From Planosporangium sp963837285 (GTDB lineage: Bacteria > Actinomycetota > Actinomycetes > Mycobacteriales > Micromonosporaceae), in assembly GCA_963837285.1 (NCBI GenBank), contig CAWIMS010000001.1, positions 1,178,001 to 1,242,000 of the forward strand: a stretch of 64,000 nt of DNA, given 5' to 3'. Made by a program: the position numbers and the translations under genes. The notes under the pieces were generated by a model. It was not told where the DNA came from. It did not search any database and was given only the letters and a program-made list of their open reading frames with translations. How positions within the stretch are numbered: position 1 is the first letter of the stretch; each line of letters opens with the position of its first letter. Shown in pieces: positions 26,646 through 35,340 of this stretch.

Positions 26646-27548
26646 ATGTCCCTACATGTCGTCGTTGGTGCCGGCCCGGTCGGGAGTGGTGTCGCCACGC
26701 TTCTCGCCGCCGAGGGCGAGCAGGTCCGTCTCGTCACCCGCAGCGGTCGCGGCCCGTCCCATCCGGCCATCGAGCGGGTGGCCGCTGACGCCGCCGACCC
26801 GGGCCGGCTGCGCGAGCTGACGAAGGGCGCGGTCGCGCTGTACAACTGCGCCAACCCGCCGTACCACCGGTGGCCGGAGGAGTGGCCGCCGCTGTCGGCC
26901 GCCATGATCGAGGCGGCGAAGGCCAGCGGTGCGGTCCTGGCGATCACCGGCAACCTGTACGTGTACGGGCCGGTCGACGGGCCGATGACCGAGCAGACGC
27001 CGCTCGCCGCCACCGGACGGAAGGGTCGGGTGCGGATCCGGATGTGGCAGGACGCCCTCGCCGCCGGGATCCCGGTGACCGAGGTCCGGGGATCCGACTA
27101 CATCGGGCCGGGGGCCGCGTCGGTCTTCTCGGCCGTGATCCTGCCCGCGATGGCGAAGGGCCGCACCGCCCGGGTACCGGCCAACATCGACCTGCCGCAC
27201 ACATTCACGTACACGCTCGACGTCGCGCGTACTTTGATCACGACCGCCCGCGACGAGCGCGCCTGGGGCCGGGCCTGGCACGTGCCGAGCAATCCGCCGG
27301 TGACGATCCGGTCGCTCGCCCAGCGGTTCTTCGAGGTCACCGGCAAGTCGCCGGTGAAGGTGACCAACCTGCCCCGCGTACTGCCCCGCCTGGTGGCGCC
27401 GTTCAACCCGTGGGTACGCGAACTGGTCGAGATGGACTACCAGTTCTACAACCCGTTCGTGCTCGACTCGTCGCTCGCCACGCGGACCTTCGGCCTGACC
27501 GCGAGCCCGCTGGACGAGGCGCTCGGCGCGGTCGTGTCGCCAGCTTGA
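26646..27548 (+). CDS. NAD-dependent epimerase/dehydratase-family oxidoreductase (atypical SDR)
   Basis: 300 residues. Rossmann glycine motif VVGAGPVGSGVATLL directly at the N-terminus, second acidic/basic switch at LVTRSGRG, and GNLYVYGPVDGPMTEQTPL in the region of the epimerase active site, where the Tyr-x-x-x-Lys is reduced to Tyr with Gly-Pro following. C-terminal PHTFTYTLDVARTL and AWHVPSNPP are typical of SDR a-type NAD-binding proteins annotated as nucleoside-diphosphate-sugar epimerase-like. Substrate unknown. Strong GAAGGAG upstream of ATG 26646. Likely repressed by the adjacent TetR protein and induced by its ligand. Confidence 0.85.
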   Translation: MSLHVVVGAGPVGSGVATLLAAEGEQVRLVTRSGRGPSHPAIERVAADAADPGRLRELTKGAVALYNCANPPYHRWPEEWPPLSAAMIEAAKASGAVLAITGNLYVYGPVDGPMTEQTPLAATGRKGRVRIRMWQDALAAGIPVTEVRGSDYIGPGAASVFSAVILPAMAKGRTARVPANIDLPHTFTYTLDVARTLITTARDERAWGRAWHVPSNPPVTIRSLAQRFFEVTGKSPVKVTNLPRVLPRLVAPFNPWVRELVEMDYQFYNPFVLDSSLATRTFGLTASPLDEALGAVVSPA

Positions 27549-27620
27549 TCGTCACACCTTCCCGGAAGTTGTTGCCTCGGCACGGTCGCGAGGCCACAAC
27601 TTCCGGGAAGTTGTGGCACG
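27547..27620. repeat. paired-palindrome element B
   Basis: Two copies of the ACAACTTCC/GGAAGTTGT palindrome around a GC-rich centre (GCCTCGGCACGGTCGCGAGGC, itself self-complementary). The first copy is diverged (CACACCTTCCCGGAAGTTGT). It begins at the oxidoreductase stop and runs to the glpX stop, between convergent genes. Confidence 0.88.
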
Positions 27621-28649
27621 TCAGTCGTCGCTGCCGCCGAAGTCGACGACCGAGTACAGGTTGAGCTTCTCCAACCGGTGGTACGAGTCGATCACCCGCG
27701 TGGTGCCGCTCTTGGAACGCATCACGATCGACTGGGTGTACGCGCCGCTCGACCGGTACCGGACGCCCTTGAGCAGGTCGCCACTGGTCACCCCGGTGGC
27801 ACAGAAGAACGCGTTGTCGCCGGTCACCAGGTCGTCGGTCGTCAGTACCCGATCGAGGTCGTGCCCGGCGGCGAGCGCCTTCTCCCGCTCGGCCGCGTCC
27901 CGCGGCCAGAGTCTGGCCTGCATCGAGCCGCCCATGCACTTCAGCGCGCAGGCCGCGATGATGCCTTCGGGTGTGCCGCCGATGCCCATCAGCACGTCGA
28001 CCTCGCTGGCCTCGCGGGCGGCGCTGATCGCACCGGCGACGTCGCCGTCGGAGATGAACTGGATCCGGGCGCCGGTGTCGCGCACCTCGCGGACGAGCTG
28101 CTCGTGGCGCGGCCGGTCGAGGATGCAGACCGTCACGTCGGAGATGTGGCCGCGCTTGGCCTTCGCGATGCGGCGCAGGTTTTCCACGACCGGCGCGTTG
28201 ATGTCGATCACGTCACCGGCCTCCGGGCCGACCGCCAGCTTCTCCATGTAGAAGACCGCGCTCGGGTCGAACATGGCGCCGCGCTCGGCCACGGCGAGGA
28301 CCGCGAGCGCGTTGGGCATGCCCTTGGCCATCAGCGTGGTGCCGTCGATCGGGTCGACCGCGACGTCGACCTCGGCGCCGGAGCCGTCGCCGACGTGCTC
28401 GCCGTTGAACAGCATCGGGGCGTTGTCCTTCTCGCCCTCGCCGATCACGACCACGCCACGCATCGGTACCGAATTGATAAGTCGGCGCATCGCGTCGACC
28501 GCGGCGCCATCGCCGCCCTCCTTGTCGCCGCGTCCGACCCAACGGCCGGCGGCCATCGCGGCCGCCTCGGTGACCCGCACCAGGTCGAGAGCGAGGTTAC
28601 GGTCCGGTTCCTGTGGCTTACGTACGGGCGTGACATTCGTCTCGGCCAT
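27621..28649 (-). CDS. glpX: class II fructose-1,6-bisphosphatase
   Basis: 342 residues, colinear with GlpX. Metal and phosphate motifs: GRGDKEGGDGAAVDAMR, VVIGEGEKDNAPML, VDPIDGTTLMAKGMPNALAV, and DRPRHEQLVREVRDTGARI with FISDGDVAGAI further on. It hydrolyses fructose 1,6-bisphosphate to fructose 6-phosphate, the essential gluconeogenic step in actinobacteria that lack the class I enzyme. AGGAGG six bases before ATG 28649 gives a strong ribosome-binding site. Divergent from the DUF4245 gene, as in related genomes. Confidence 0.96.
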   Translation of the reverse strand: MAETNVTPVRKPQEPDRNLALDLVRVTEAAAMAAGRWVGRGDKEGGDGAAVDAMRRLINSVPMRGVVVIGEGEKDNAPMLFNGEHVGDGSGAEVDVAVDPIDGTTLMAKGMPNALAVLAVAERGAMFDPSAVFYMEKLAVGPEAGDVIDINAPVVENLRRIAKAKRGHISDVTVCILDRPRHEQLVREVRDTGARIQFISDGDVAGAISAAREASEVDVLMGIGGTPEGIIAACALKCMGGSMQARLWPRDAAEREKALAAGHDLDRVLTTDDLVTGDNAFFCATGVTSGDLLKGVRYRSSGAYTQSIVMRSKSGTTRVIDSYHRLEKLNLYSVVDFGGSDD

Positions 28650-28770
28650 GCTTCGCCTCCTGGCCCGTGGCTGGCGGTAGATGCCGCAATCCTGGCAGAT
28701 CGTGTGTTTGAACGTTCGTTCGGCCCAGCCCGGTCACCAGAACCAGGTCCAGATCAGAGAGGATGGGTAC

Positions 28771-29302
28771 GTGCAGCCAGCGATCCCTGCCCCGGCCCCC
28801 CGGCGCCTCGGTCGCTCACCACGCGACATGGCGCTGTCCCTGCTCGTCCTGCTCGTGCCGATCTTCGTGCTGGTGGGCGTCTACCGCTTCCTCGGCGGTG
28901 AGAGCCCGACCTGGTCGACCCGTCGAGCGCCTACGCCGACGCCCGTGCGGCGGGCGCGTTCCCGGTGGTGGAGCCGGCCCTGCCCGAGGGCTGGCAGCCG
29001 GTCAGCTCCGCGTTCCGCCGGGGTGATGCCGGTGCCGTGCTGCGGGTCGGGTTCCGCAGCCCGGGCGGGGGCGCCGCGCAGCTCGTGGAGAGCAACGTGA
29101 TGGCGGGCGCCCTGGTCAGCGCCGAGTTGGGGGCCGGCGCCCATGACGAGGGCACGACGAACCTCGACGGCAGGAGTGGCACCGGTACGTGGCCGCCGAG
29201 GGCGACCACGCGTTCGTCCTCAGCCAGCCGGACCGGACGCTGATCGTGGTAGGCCGGGCCACCGACACCGAGCTATCCCAGCTAGCGACCTCCCTCCACT
29301 GA
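28771..29302 (+). CDS. DUF4245-type membrane-anchored protein, two single-base deletions
   Basis: From GTG 28771 the frame gives PRRLGRSPRDMALSLLVLLVPIFVLVGVYRFLGGE, a basic leader and one membrane helix. A missing G near 28913 (should read ACCGTGGTCGAC) and a missing C near 29168 (should read GGCCAGGAGTGG) split the rest into two other frames. Restored, it continues VDPSSAYADARAAGAFPVVE, PALPEGWQPVSSAFRRGD and EWHRYVAAEGDHAFVLSQPD to TGA 29300-29302, the DUF4245 fold, about 177 residues. Function unknown; the gene is a constant neighbour of glpX and xseB in actinobacteria. The deletions look like sequence errors. Confidence 0.75.
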
Positions 29303-29310
29303 CCCCATTT

Positions 29311-29379
29311 CTCGTCGATCTAGGAAGAATGGTGGGCGTTTTGCCAGGCTTGCGCCACCATTCTTCCTAGATCGACGAG
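29311..29379. terminator. 69-bp long-stem inverted repeat between convergent genes
   Basis: Arms of about 25 bases (CTCGTCGATCTAGGAAGAAT on the left, ATTCTTCCTAGATCGACGAG on the right) are complementary, with the pairing continuing through GGTGG/CCACC, around a T-containing loop (GTTTTGCCAGGCTTG). It lies 8 bp after the DUF4245 stop and 3 bp from the xseB stop, so it could terminate both genes. Sequence is unrelated to the ACAACTTCC family. Confidence 0.7.
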
Positions 29380-29382
29380 GAG

Positions 29383-29577
29383 TCACGAGGGGTTGCGGGC
29401 GGCGTCGAGCCTGGCCCGGGCAGTGTCCAGCCAGTGCTGGCAGATCTCCGCCAGCCGTTCGCCGCGCTCCCACAGCGCCAGCGACTCCTCCAGCGTGCTG
29501 CCGCCGGCCTCCAGCTTCTCCACGACCGCGGCCAGCTCGGCCCGGGCCTGCTCGTAGCTCAGTTCCGGGGTCGTCAT
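29383..29577 (-). CDS. xseB: exodeoxyribonuclease VII small subunit
   Basis: 64 residues with the family core LSYEQARAELAAVVEKLEAG and STLEESLALWERGERLAEIC, two helices that form the subunit. Assembles in several copies with the large subunit to degrade single-stranded DNA into oligonucleotides. Its ATG overlaps the xseA stop by four bases, so the two are translationally coupled. It ends 3 bp from a long-stem inverted repeat. Confidence 0.95.
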   Translation of the reverse strand: MTTPELSYEQARAELAAVVEKLEAGGSTLEESLALWERGERLAEICQHWLDTARARLDAARNPS

Positions 29578-30822
29578 CCTCGCTCCTCAACGCTGTCGAC
29601 GGTCGCGGCCAGCTCACCGCCGGCGAGCCGGAGCCGCAGCGGGTCCGCGGGCGAGACCTCCGCCGGCGACCGGACCACCGTGCCGTCCTGGCGCTGCACG
29701 ATCGCGTACCCGCGCTGCAACGTCGCCGCCGGGGACAGTGCCCGCAGCCGGGCGAGAGTGTGCGCCAGCTCGCCGTCGGCCCGGTCCAGCCGGTGGCCGA
29801 GGCAGCGGGTACCGCGTTCGCGCAGCGCCGTCGTGTCCGCGTCGCGCTGCTCGATCATCGCCTCCGGCCGGGCCAGCGCGGGGCGGCTGCGGATCGCGTC
29901 CAGCCGGTGCTGCTCCCGGTCGAGGAGTAGGGTCACGCCGCGGCGCAGCCGGCCTACGGCCTGGTCGAGTCGTGTCGCCTCCTCGCCCAGGTCCGGCACG
30001 ATCCGCTTCGCCGCGTCGGTCGGCGTGGACGCGCGCAGGTCGGCCACGTAGTCGACCAGCGGCGCGTCGGTCTCGTGGCCGATGGCGGACACCACGGGGG
30101 TACGGCAGGCGAACACCGCCCGGCACAGCGCCTCGTCGGAGAACGGCAGCAGGTCCTCGATCGAGCCGCCGCCCCGGGCGAGCACGATCACGTCGACGGT
30201 CTCGTCGTGGTCCAGGACCTTCAGCGCGTCGATGATCTGCGGTACCGCGGACGGGCCCTGTACCGCGACGTTGATGATCCGGAAGTCGACGCCGGCCAGC
30301 GCCGCCGGGCATTCGTCACACGTCCCGCTCGGCGGCGCTGGCCCGGCCGGTGATCAGGCCGATCCGGGCGGGCAGGAACGGCAGTCGCCGCTTGCGCTCC
30401 CGGGCGAACAGTCCCTCCGCGGCGAGCAGCTTCTTCAGCTGCTCGAGCCGGGCCAGCAGCTCACCGAGGCCGACCTGGCGGATCTCGTCGGCGCGCAGGC
30501 TGAGGGTGCCGCGGCCGGGGTAGAACTCGGGCTTGGCGTGTACCACGATCCGGGCGCCGTCGGTCAGGTTGGGCGCACCCAGGTCGAGCACGTCCCGGTT
30601 GGTGGTGACGGTCAGGCTGAGGTCCGCGGACGGGTCACGCAACGTGAGGAAAACCGTGTTGGCGCCGGGCCGCCGGCTGATCTGCGCCACCTGCCCGTCG
30701 ACCCAGACCCAGCCCAGCTTGGCGATCCAGGCGCCGATCTTCTGGCTGACCACCCGGACCGGCCACGGCTGGTCTGCGCTCGATGCCGGGGGCGCGGTGG
30801 TGGTGGCGGCGGTCTCGCTCAC
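29574..30822 (-). CDS. xseA: exodeoxyribonuclease VII large subunit, two apparent single-base deletions
   Basis: About 416 residues after correction. The first 168 residues contain the OB-fold (WVWVDGQVAQISRRPGANTV, FLTLRDPSADLSLTV) and the linker to the catalytic domain (RIGLITGRASAAERDV). Near 30313 and 30293 the frame shifts twice by one lost base; the intended reading is ERDV-LTNARRRWPA then VDFRIINVAVQGPSAVPQI. The second half is intact: DVIVLARGGGSIEDLLPFSDE, SAIGHETDAPLVDYVADLRA, and a coiled coil to the C-terminus. TAGGCT lies six bases before GTG 30822, so the message is probably leaderless. Divergent from ispH. Confidence 0.88.
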
Positions 30823-30828
30823 GCCACG

Positions 30829-30834
30829 AGCCTA
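30829..30834 (-). promoter_or_regulatory. -10 hexamer TAGGCT, leaderless start of xseA
   Basis: On the minus strand TAGGCT is followed by six bases and GTG 30822. Only 42 bp separate the xseA and ispH starts, so both promoters are packed here. Confidence 0.45.
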
Positions 30835-30851
30835 CGTGGCGACGCCCCTCG

Positions 30852-30857
30852 TACCAT
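30852..30857 (+). promoter_or_regulatory. -10 hexamer TACCAT, leaderless start of ispH
   Basis: TACCAT then seven bases then GTG 30865. TACCAT also precedes valS at six bases. Confidence 0.45.
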
Positions 30858-30864
30858 TGGGCTC

Positions 30865-31850
30865 GTGACCGACACCCCGAAGCGCGTCCTGCTGGCCAAG
30901 CCCCGCGGCTACTGCGCCGGCGTCGACCGGGCGGTGCAGACGGTCGAGGAGGCGCTCAAGCTGTACGGCGCGCCGATCTACGTACGCAAGCAGATCGTGC
31001 ACAACCGGCACGTCGTCAGCCCGGCTCCAGGGCGCGGCGCGATCTTCGTCGAGGAGAACGAGGAGGTGCCCGAGGGCTCGATCGTGATCTTCTCGGCGCA
31101 CGGCGTCGCCCCCGAGGTACACGAGCAGGCGCGCGCCCGGTCGCTCAAGGCGATCGACGCGACCTGCCCGCTGGTGACCAAGGTCCACCAGGAGGCGCGC
31201 CGGTTCGCCGCGCGAGGACTACGACATCCTGCTCATCGGCCACGAGGGGCACGAAGAGGTCATCGGCACCAGCGGCGAGGCGCCCGCGCACGTCCAGCTC
31301 GTCGACGGCCCCGACGCGGTCGACAAGGTGACCGTGCGCGACCCGTCGAAGGTGGTCTGGCTGTCCCAGACCACGCTGTCGGTGGACGAGACGCTGGAGA
31401 CCGTCGACCGGCTCAAGCGCCGGCTGCCGCTGCTGCAGTCGCCGCCCAGCGACGACATCTGCTACGCCACGTCAGAACCGGCAGCACGTGGTCAAGGAGA
31501 TCGCCCCCGACTGCGACCTGGTGATCGTGGTCGGCTCGCAGAACTCGTCGAACTCGGCAGCGGCTGCGTCGAGGTGGCCGTCGACGCCGGGGCGCGGGCC
31601 GGGTACCTGGTCGACTTCGCCGCCGAGATCCAGGACGCGTGGCTGGACGGTGCCTCGACGGTCGGCGTGACCTCGGGCGCGTCGGTGCCCGAAGAGCTGG
31701 TCATGGAGGTGCTGGACGCGCCTGGCCGAGCGCGGGTTCGGCGAGGTGGTCGAGGTGACCACGGCCGAGGAGAAGCTGACGTTCTCGCTGCCGCAGGAAC
31801 TCAAGCGCGACATGCGCGCGGCCACCGCGACCGGTCGCGATGCCCCGTGA
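30865..31850 (+). CDS. ispH: 4-hydroxy-3-methylbut-2-enyl diphosphate reductase, several single-base insertions
   Basis: Last step of the MEP pathway: reduces HMBPP to isopentenyl and dimethylallyl diphosphate with a [4Fe-4S] cluster. The three cluster cysteines are in KPRGYCAGVDRAV, DATCPLVTKVH and DDICYATSNRQ. The gene is split into pieces by extra bases near 31207 (after FAA, before EDYDILLIGHEGHEEVIG), 31472 (between YATS and NRQHVVKEIAP), about 31555 (two bases, after GSQNSSNS) and 31722 (within EVLDALAERGFG). A short odd stretch at 31018-31035 (SPAPG for the usual TLEG-like loop) may hide a compensating pair. Corrected length is about 327 residues. Such an enzyme is essential here, so I treat the shifts as sequence errors. 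Confidence 0.88.
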
Positions 31851-31923
31851 TCGTCACAACTTCCCGGAAATAGTTGCCATCCGGCCCCGTTGAGGCCACA
31901 ACTTCCCGGAAGTTGTGACGATC
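31848..31923. repeat. paired-palindrome element C
   Basis: Outer arms TGATCGTCACAACTTCC and GGAAGTTGTGACGATCA are perfect complements. The first three bases are the ispH stop codon. Inner GGAAATAGTTGCC and GAGGCCACAACTTCCCGG complete two palindromes. Between convergent ispH and rmuC. Confidence 0.9.
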
Positions 31924-31960
31924 AAGGCGGCGGCTCCCGGCGTGACGATCAAGGCGGCGG
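31915..31960. repeat. 19-bp direct repeat at the element C / rmuC junction
   Basis: GTGACGATCAAGGCGGCGG occurs at 31915-31933 and again at 31942-31960, nine bases apart (start to end). The first copy joins the end of element C to a duplicate of the last rmuC codons; the second contains the real rmuC stop (31949-31951). Confidence 0.85.
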
Positions 31961-33143
31961 GTCTTCGCCGCGCAACTCGGCCAGGATCGACGCGTACTCG
32001 CTGTCGACCAGCTCAGGAGCCTGCAACTGGCGCGGCGTGACCTCGACCTGGTCGGGCGCGGCCAGCTCATCGCGGTGAGACACCGAGGTCGCCCAGCTGC
32101 CGCGCGCTGACCAGCACCCGCGCCTCCAGCGACCCGACCGCCCGGTTGTACGCGGTGACCGCGCTGCCGAGCGACGTGCCCAGCTTCGCCACGTGTTCGC
32201 CCATCGTGGACAGTCGGCCGTAGAGCTCCTTGCCCAGCGTGTGCACCGCCACGGCGTTGCGGGCCAGCGACTCCTGGCGCCACGCGTACGCGACGGTGCG
32301 CAGCAGCGCGACCAGCGTGGCCGGGGTGGCGAGCACGACGTTGCGGGTGAACGCGTGCTCCAGCAGCGTCGGGTCGCGTTGCAGCGCCGCGTCGAGGAAC
32401 GGGTCGGCCGGCACGAACAGCACGACGAACTCGGGGCTCTGCTCGAACCCGAGCCAGTAGGACTTCGCGGACAGCGCGTCGACGTGCGCGCGCACGTGCC
32501 GGGCGTGCGCGTCGAGCTGGGCGTCCCGGGTGTCGCTCGTCGCGGGCCTCCATCGCCGACAGGTATGCCTCGAAGGGCGCCTTCGCGTCGACCACCACCT
32601 GGCGGCCGCCGTGCAGCCGCACCACCAGGTCGGGGCGGATCCCGCCGGCGTCGGTGACGCTCGGTGACCTGCTCGGAGAAGTCGCAGTGCTCCAGCATGC
32701 CGGCCGCCTCGACGATGCGGCGGAGCTGATGCTCGCCCCAGCGGCCACGCACCTGCGGCGCCCGCAGCGCGGCCACCAGCTGGCTGGTCTCGGTGCGCAG
32801 CTCGCCGGACACCTGCGACATCCCCCGCACCTGCTCGCGAAGGGCCTCGTAGGCGCCCACCCGGTCGCGCTCCAGCTCGGCCACCCGCTGCTCGTAGCGC
32901 CCCAGCGCCTCCCGCAGCGGCGCCACCGCCTGCGCGACCGCGTCCTGCGTCTGGGCGCTCGCCTCGTAGCTGAGCGCGCGCATCGACTGCTCCAGCCGGG
33001 CCTCGCCGGCGCGGGTGGCCTGGAGCGTCGCGTCGAGCCGGGCGATGTCGGCCGCCGAGCGGGAACGCGCCGCGAGCCAGCCCAGCGCCGTCCCGACCGC
33101 CAGCCCCACCAGAACCAGGAGTAGCGTCCACGATCGACAGCAT
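31949..33143 (-). CDS. rmuC: DNA recombination protein RmuC, split by single-base insertions
   Basis: About 395 residues when corrected. One N-terminal helix (LLLVLVGLAVGTALGWLAA), a coiled coil (AADIARLDATLQATRAGEARL and VAELERDRVGAYEALREQV), then the nuclease-like domain GRWGEHQLRRIVEAAGM, IRPDLVVRLHGGRQVVVDAK, APFEAYLSAMEARDE and PEFVVLFVPADPFLDAAL, ending ELVDSEYASILAELRGEDP. Each of four or five frame changes (near 33127, 32660, 32545 and 32085) is explained by one extra base. RmuC limits inversions at short repeats in E. coli. The start is uncertain because the first shift lies within ten codons of ATG 33143. Confidence 0.82.
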
Positions 33144-33173
33144 GCCGGACGGGTACGACAAGACACGGGTAGG

Positions 33174-33179
33174 TACCGT
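33174..33179 (+). promoter_or_regulatory. -10 hexamer TACCGT, leaderless start
   Basis: TACCGT then seven bases then ATG 33187; this decided the start over an in-frame ATG at 33142. Confidence 0.45.
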
Positions 33180-33186
33180 CGTACCC

Positions 33187-34010
33187 ATGGGTTGGGTCGT
33201 CTTCTGGTTGCTCATCCTCATCGCCGTGGTGGGAGTCTTCGTGGTTTTCTCGTTTTTCGGTCGTAAGCGGCGCGAACAGGAGCTGGCGGACGCGCGCGCA
33301 GAGGCCCTGCGCTGGTACGAGCGGCTCGGCGGCCAGATCATGAACCTGTCCGGCGGCGAAGACGCGGCCGCCAAGCAGGCCCTGGTCGACGCTGGCGAGC
33401 GGTACAACGCCGCCGGTGCGCAGCTCGACCGGGCGACCAGTCCCAAGCAGTACGAGCTGGCGCGGGAGACCGCGCTGGAAGGCCTGTCGTACGTTCGGGC
33501 CGCGCGCACCGCGATCGGCATGGACCCGGGGCCGGACCTGCCGCCGCTGGCCGGCCAGCGCGCCGCTGGCCAGCTCACCAAGGAGCGCGAGGTCGAGGTG
33601 CAGGGCCAGCGCATCAAGGCCGGGCCGCAGCCCGGTGCCGGACACGCCGTACTACTACCCGGGCGGGATGGTGGGCGGTCGCCCGGTGCCGTCGGGGTGG
33701 TACTCGCAACCGCTGTGGAAGACCGCGCTCGGCGGCCGGTGCCGGCGCGGTCGGTTCGATGCTGCTGTTCGACGCGCTGTTCAGCCCGTCGTGGGGCGAC
33801 TCCGGCTACGACTCGGGCTTCCAGGAGGGCCTCGACTACGCCGACGACCACGGCTGGGACCCGGGCGGCGACGGCGGCGATGGTGGTGACGGCGGCGGCG
33901 ATGGTGGCGACTACGACGCGTCCGGCGACTTCGGTGGCGGCGACTGGGGTGGCGGCGACTTCGGCGGTGGCGACTTCGGTGGCGGCGACTTCGGCGGGGG
34001 AGACTTCTGA
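33187..34010 (+). CDS. uncharacterised single-helix membrane protein with Asp/Gly-rich repeat tail, two insertions
   Basis: MGWVVFWLLILIAVVGVFVVFSFF is an N-terminal signal anchor, followed by a helical region (ADARAEALRWYERLGGQIMN, SPKQYELARETALEGLSYV) of about 150 residues. Extra bases near 33640 and 33738 shift the frame; the continuation is TPYYYPGGMVGGRPVPSGW, then YSQPLWKTALGG and MLLFDALFSPSWGDSGYDS. The last 45 residues are almost only Asp, Gly and Phe, ending in four GGGDF units. Corrected length about 274. I do not recognise the function; the acidic glycine-rich tail resembles those of some TPM-domain and other surface-exposed membrane proteins. Followed by a strong hairpin. Confidence 0.65.
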
Positions 34011-34036
34011 CCGTTATCCACAGCCGAAAACCGATT

Positions 34037-34065
34037 CTGTGCGCCGCCCGGCGGGCGGCGCACAG
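34037..34065 (+). terminator. perfect 14-bp palindromic hairpin
   Basis: CTGTGCGCCGCCCG and CGGGCGGCGCACAG are exact complements around one base. It follows the Asp/Gly-tail gene by 26 bp and ends 7 bp before the next ATG, so it may terminate one gene and shape the start of the next. Confidence 0.65.
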
Positions 34066-34072
34066 TCGTTTC

Positions 34073-34663
34073 ATGTACCCGGAGTTCGTCCGCCATGATC
34101 AGCTCGCCGGCCTCGGCGTCACGGCGGGGATGCTGCGCTCGTGGCTCGACACCGGCCGGTGGCAGCAGATCCTCCCCGCGGTGTACGCGTCGTTCGGCGG
34201 AAGCCCGAGCATCCGGCAGCGGTGGGTCGCGGCCTGCCTCTATGCCGGGCCGGGAGCGATGCTCACCGGGCGGGCCGCGCTCCAGTGGCATGGCGTGCGG
34301 GCGCTGCCGGCCGATCCGTGGGTGCGGGTGCTGGTGTCGCACGCCCGCCAGGTGCGGTCCGTCGACTACGTGCGGGTGCACCGCACCCGACGGATGGAGC
34401 CGGCGGGCGCACCGGCCTGCCCGTTGCCGCGCGCCTGCCCGTTGCCGCGCGCGGTCGCCGACGCCGGGCGCTGGTGCGGTGACGTCCGCGCGCTGCGGGC
34501 GCTGGTCGACGAGGTAACCGGCGAAGGCCGCACGACGGTCGGCGCCTTGTGGCAGGAGCTGGACAGCGGGCCGGCCGCCGGCAGCGGGCTGCTGCGGATG
34601 GTTCTGCGGTCTGCTAGGGCGGCGGGCCGGTCGACTCCTGCACCGGCTCGATCGGCACGGTGA
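34073..34663 (+). CDS. AbiEi/DUF559-like protein, C-terminally truncated (nuclease domain missing)
   Basis: 196 residues. The N-terminal winged-helix (YPEFVRHDQLAGLGVTAGML, WQQILPAVYASFGG) and the middle domain (GPGAMLTGRAALQWHGVRAL, VHRTRRMEPAG, ALVDEVTGEGRTTVGALWQE) match the family represented intact at 8914-9786. The frame ends at AGSGLLRMVLRSARAAG, the point where the PD-(D/E)XK domain normally begins, and its last 50 bp overlap the convergent gtrA gene. An 18-bp tandem duplication (34417-34452) gives CPLPRACPLPRA. Probably a decaying remnant, possibly still expressing the DNA-binding part. Confidence 0.6.
   Translation: MYPEFVRHDQLAGLGVTAGMLRSWLDTGRWQQILPAVYASFGGSPSIRQRWVAACLYAGPGAMLTGRAALQWHGVRALPADPWVRVLVSHARQVRSVDYVRVHRTRRMEPAGAPACPLPRACPLPRAVADAGRWCGDVRALRALVDEVTGEGRTTVGALWQELDSGPAAGSGLLRMVLRSARAAGRSTPAPARSAR
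34417..34452 (+). repeat. 18-bp tandem duplication in DUF559 remnant
   Basis: Two exact copies of an 18-bp unit containing CTGCCCGTTGCCGCGC, encoding Ala-Cys-Pro-Leu-Pro-Arg twice; the repeat is absent from the intact relative. Confidence 0.85.
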
Positions 34664-35270
34664 TGTCGCTCGGCACGATGTGCCCGTTGTGCCGCCCGTT
34701 GCCGTTGGCGGGCATGGTGTCGGCGCCGGCGCCCACCAGCGACGCGGCCATCCGGGCGCGGTCCCGTTCGGTCCGCCCGGGCCGGACGTTCTCGTGCGGG
34801 AACACCCACCGGCGGAACGACCACAGCCGGAAGATCATGCCGAGCACGGTGCCGAGGATCAGGCCGCTCACGAAGTCGGCGATCTCCTGCACCGGCCGGG
34901 ACACGTTCGGGGTACGAAGCTCGAACACGTACCGCGAGACGAACAGCGGGAGCGAGGTCAACCCCACCGCAACGGCGCTGAACAGGAAGAACAGCGACGC
35001 CTCGTGGTGGCGGCGGCGCCCACCCCGGGTGCGGAACGACCACTCCCGGTTCATCAGGTACGACACGACGGAGGCGATGACGGTCGCGATGGTCAGCGCC
35101 GTCACCGGCTTTGTAGTGAGGACAGTGAGCTTGAGCCCGTAGTTGATCACAACGGTGATCACGTAGCAGATGCCGCCGACCACCGCGAACTTGACCACTT
35201 CGCGCCGCTTCAGCAGCAGCGACCGAAGCGGCGGCGGGATCAGCGCGAGGGCTCGATCCGTCAAGGACAC
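34614..35270 (-). CDS. GtrA-family membrane protein
   Basis: 218 residues. Four membrane helices with family motifs VVKFAVVGGICYVITVVINY, VSYLMNREWSFRTRGGRRRH, SRYVFELRTPN and GTVLGMIFRLWSFRRWVFP, followed by a hydrophilic tail. Third GtrA protein of the window and the most distinct from the other two in tail sequence. Probably a lipid-linked sugar translocation partner. Its 3' end overlaps the truncated DUF559 frame in antisense. No start-site signal stands out at 35270. Confidence 0.85.
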   Translation of the reverse strand: MSLTDRALALIPPPLRSLLLKRREVVKFAVVGGICYVITVVINYGLKLTVLTTKPVTALTIATVIASVVSYLMNREWSFRTRGGRRRHHEASLFFLFSAVAVGLTSLPLFVSRYVFELRTPNVSRPVQEIADFVSGLILGTVLGMIFRLWSFRRWVFPHENVRPGRTERDRARMAASLVGAGADTMPANGNGRHNGHIVPSDITVPIEPVQESTGPPP

Positions 35271-35340
35271 CGAAAGGACTATACCGGGGTTGCGTGTGTA
35301 CGGCCTCCCGACGAGCTGGGAGAACGCTGAACGCCCGGAG

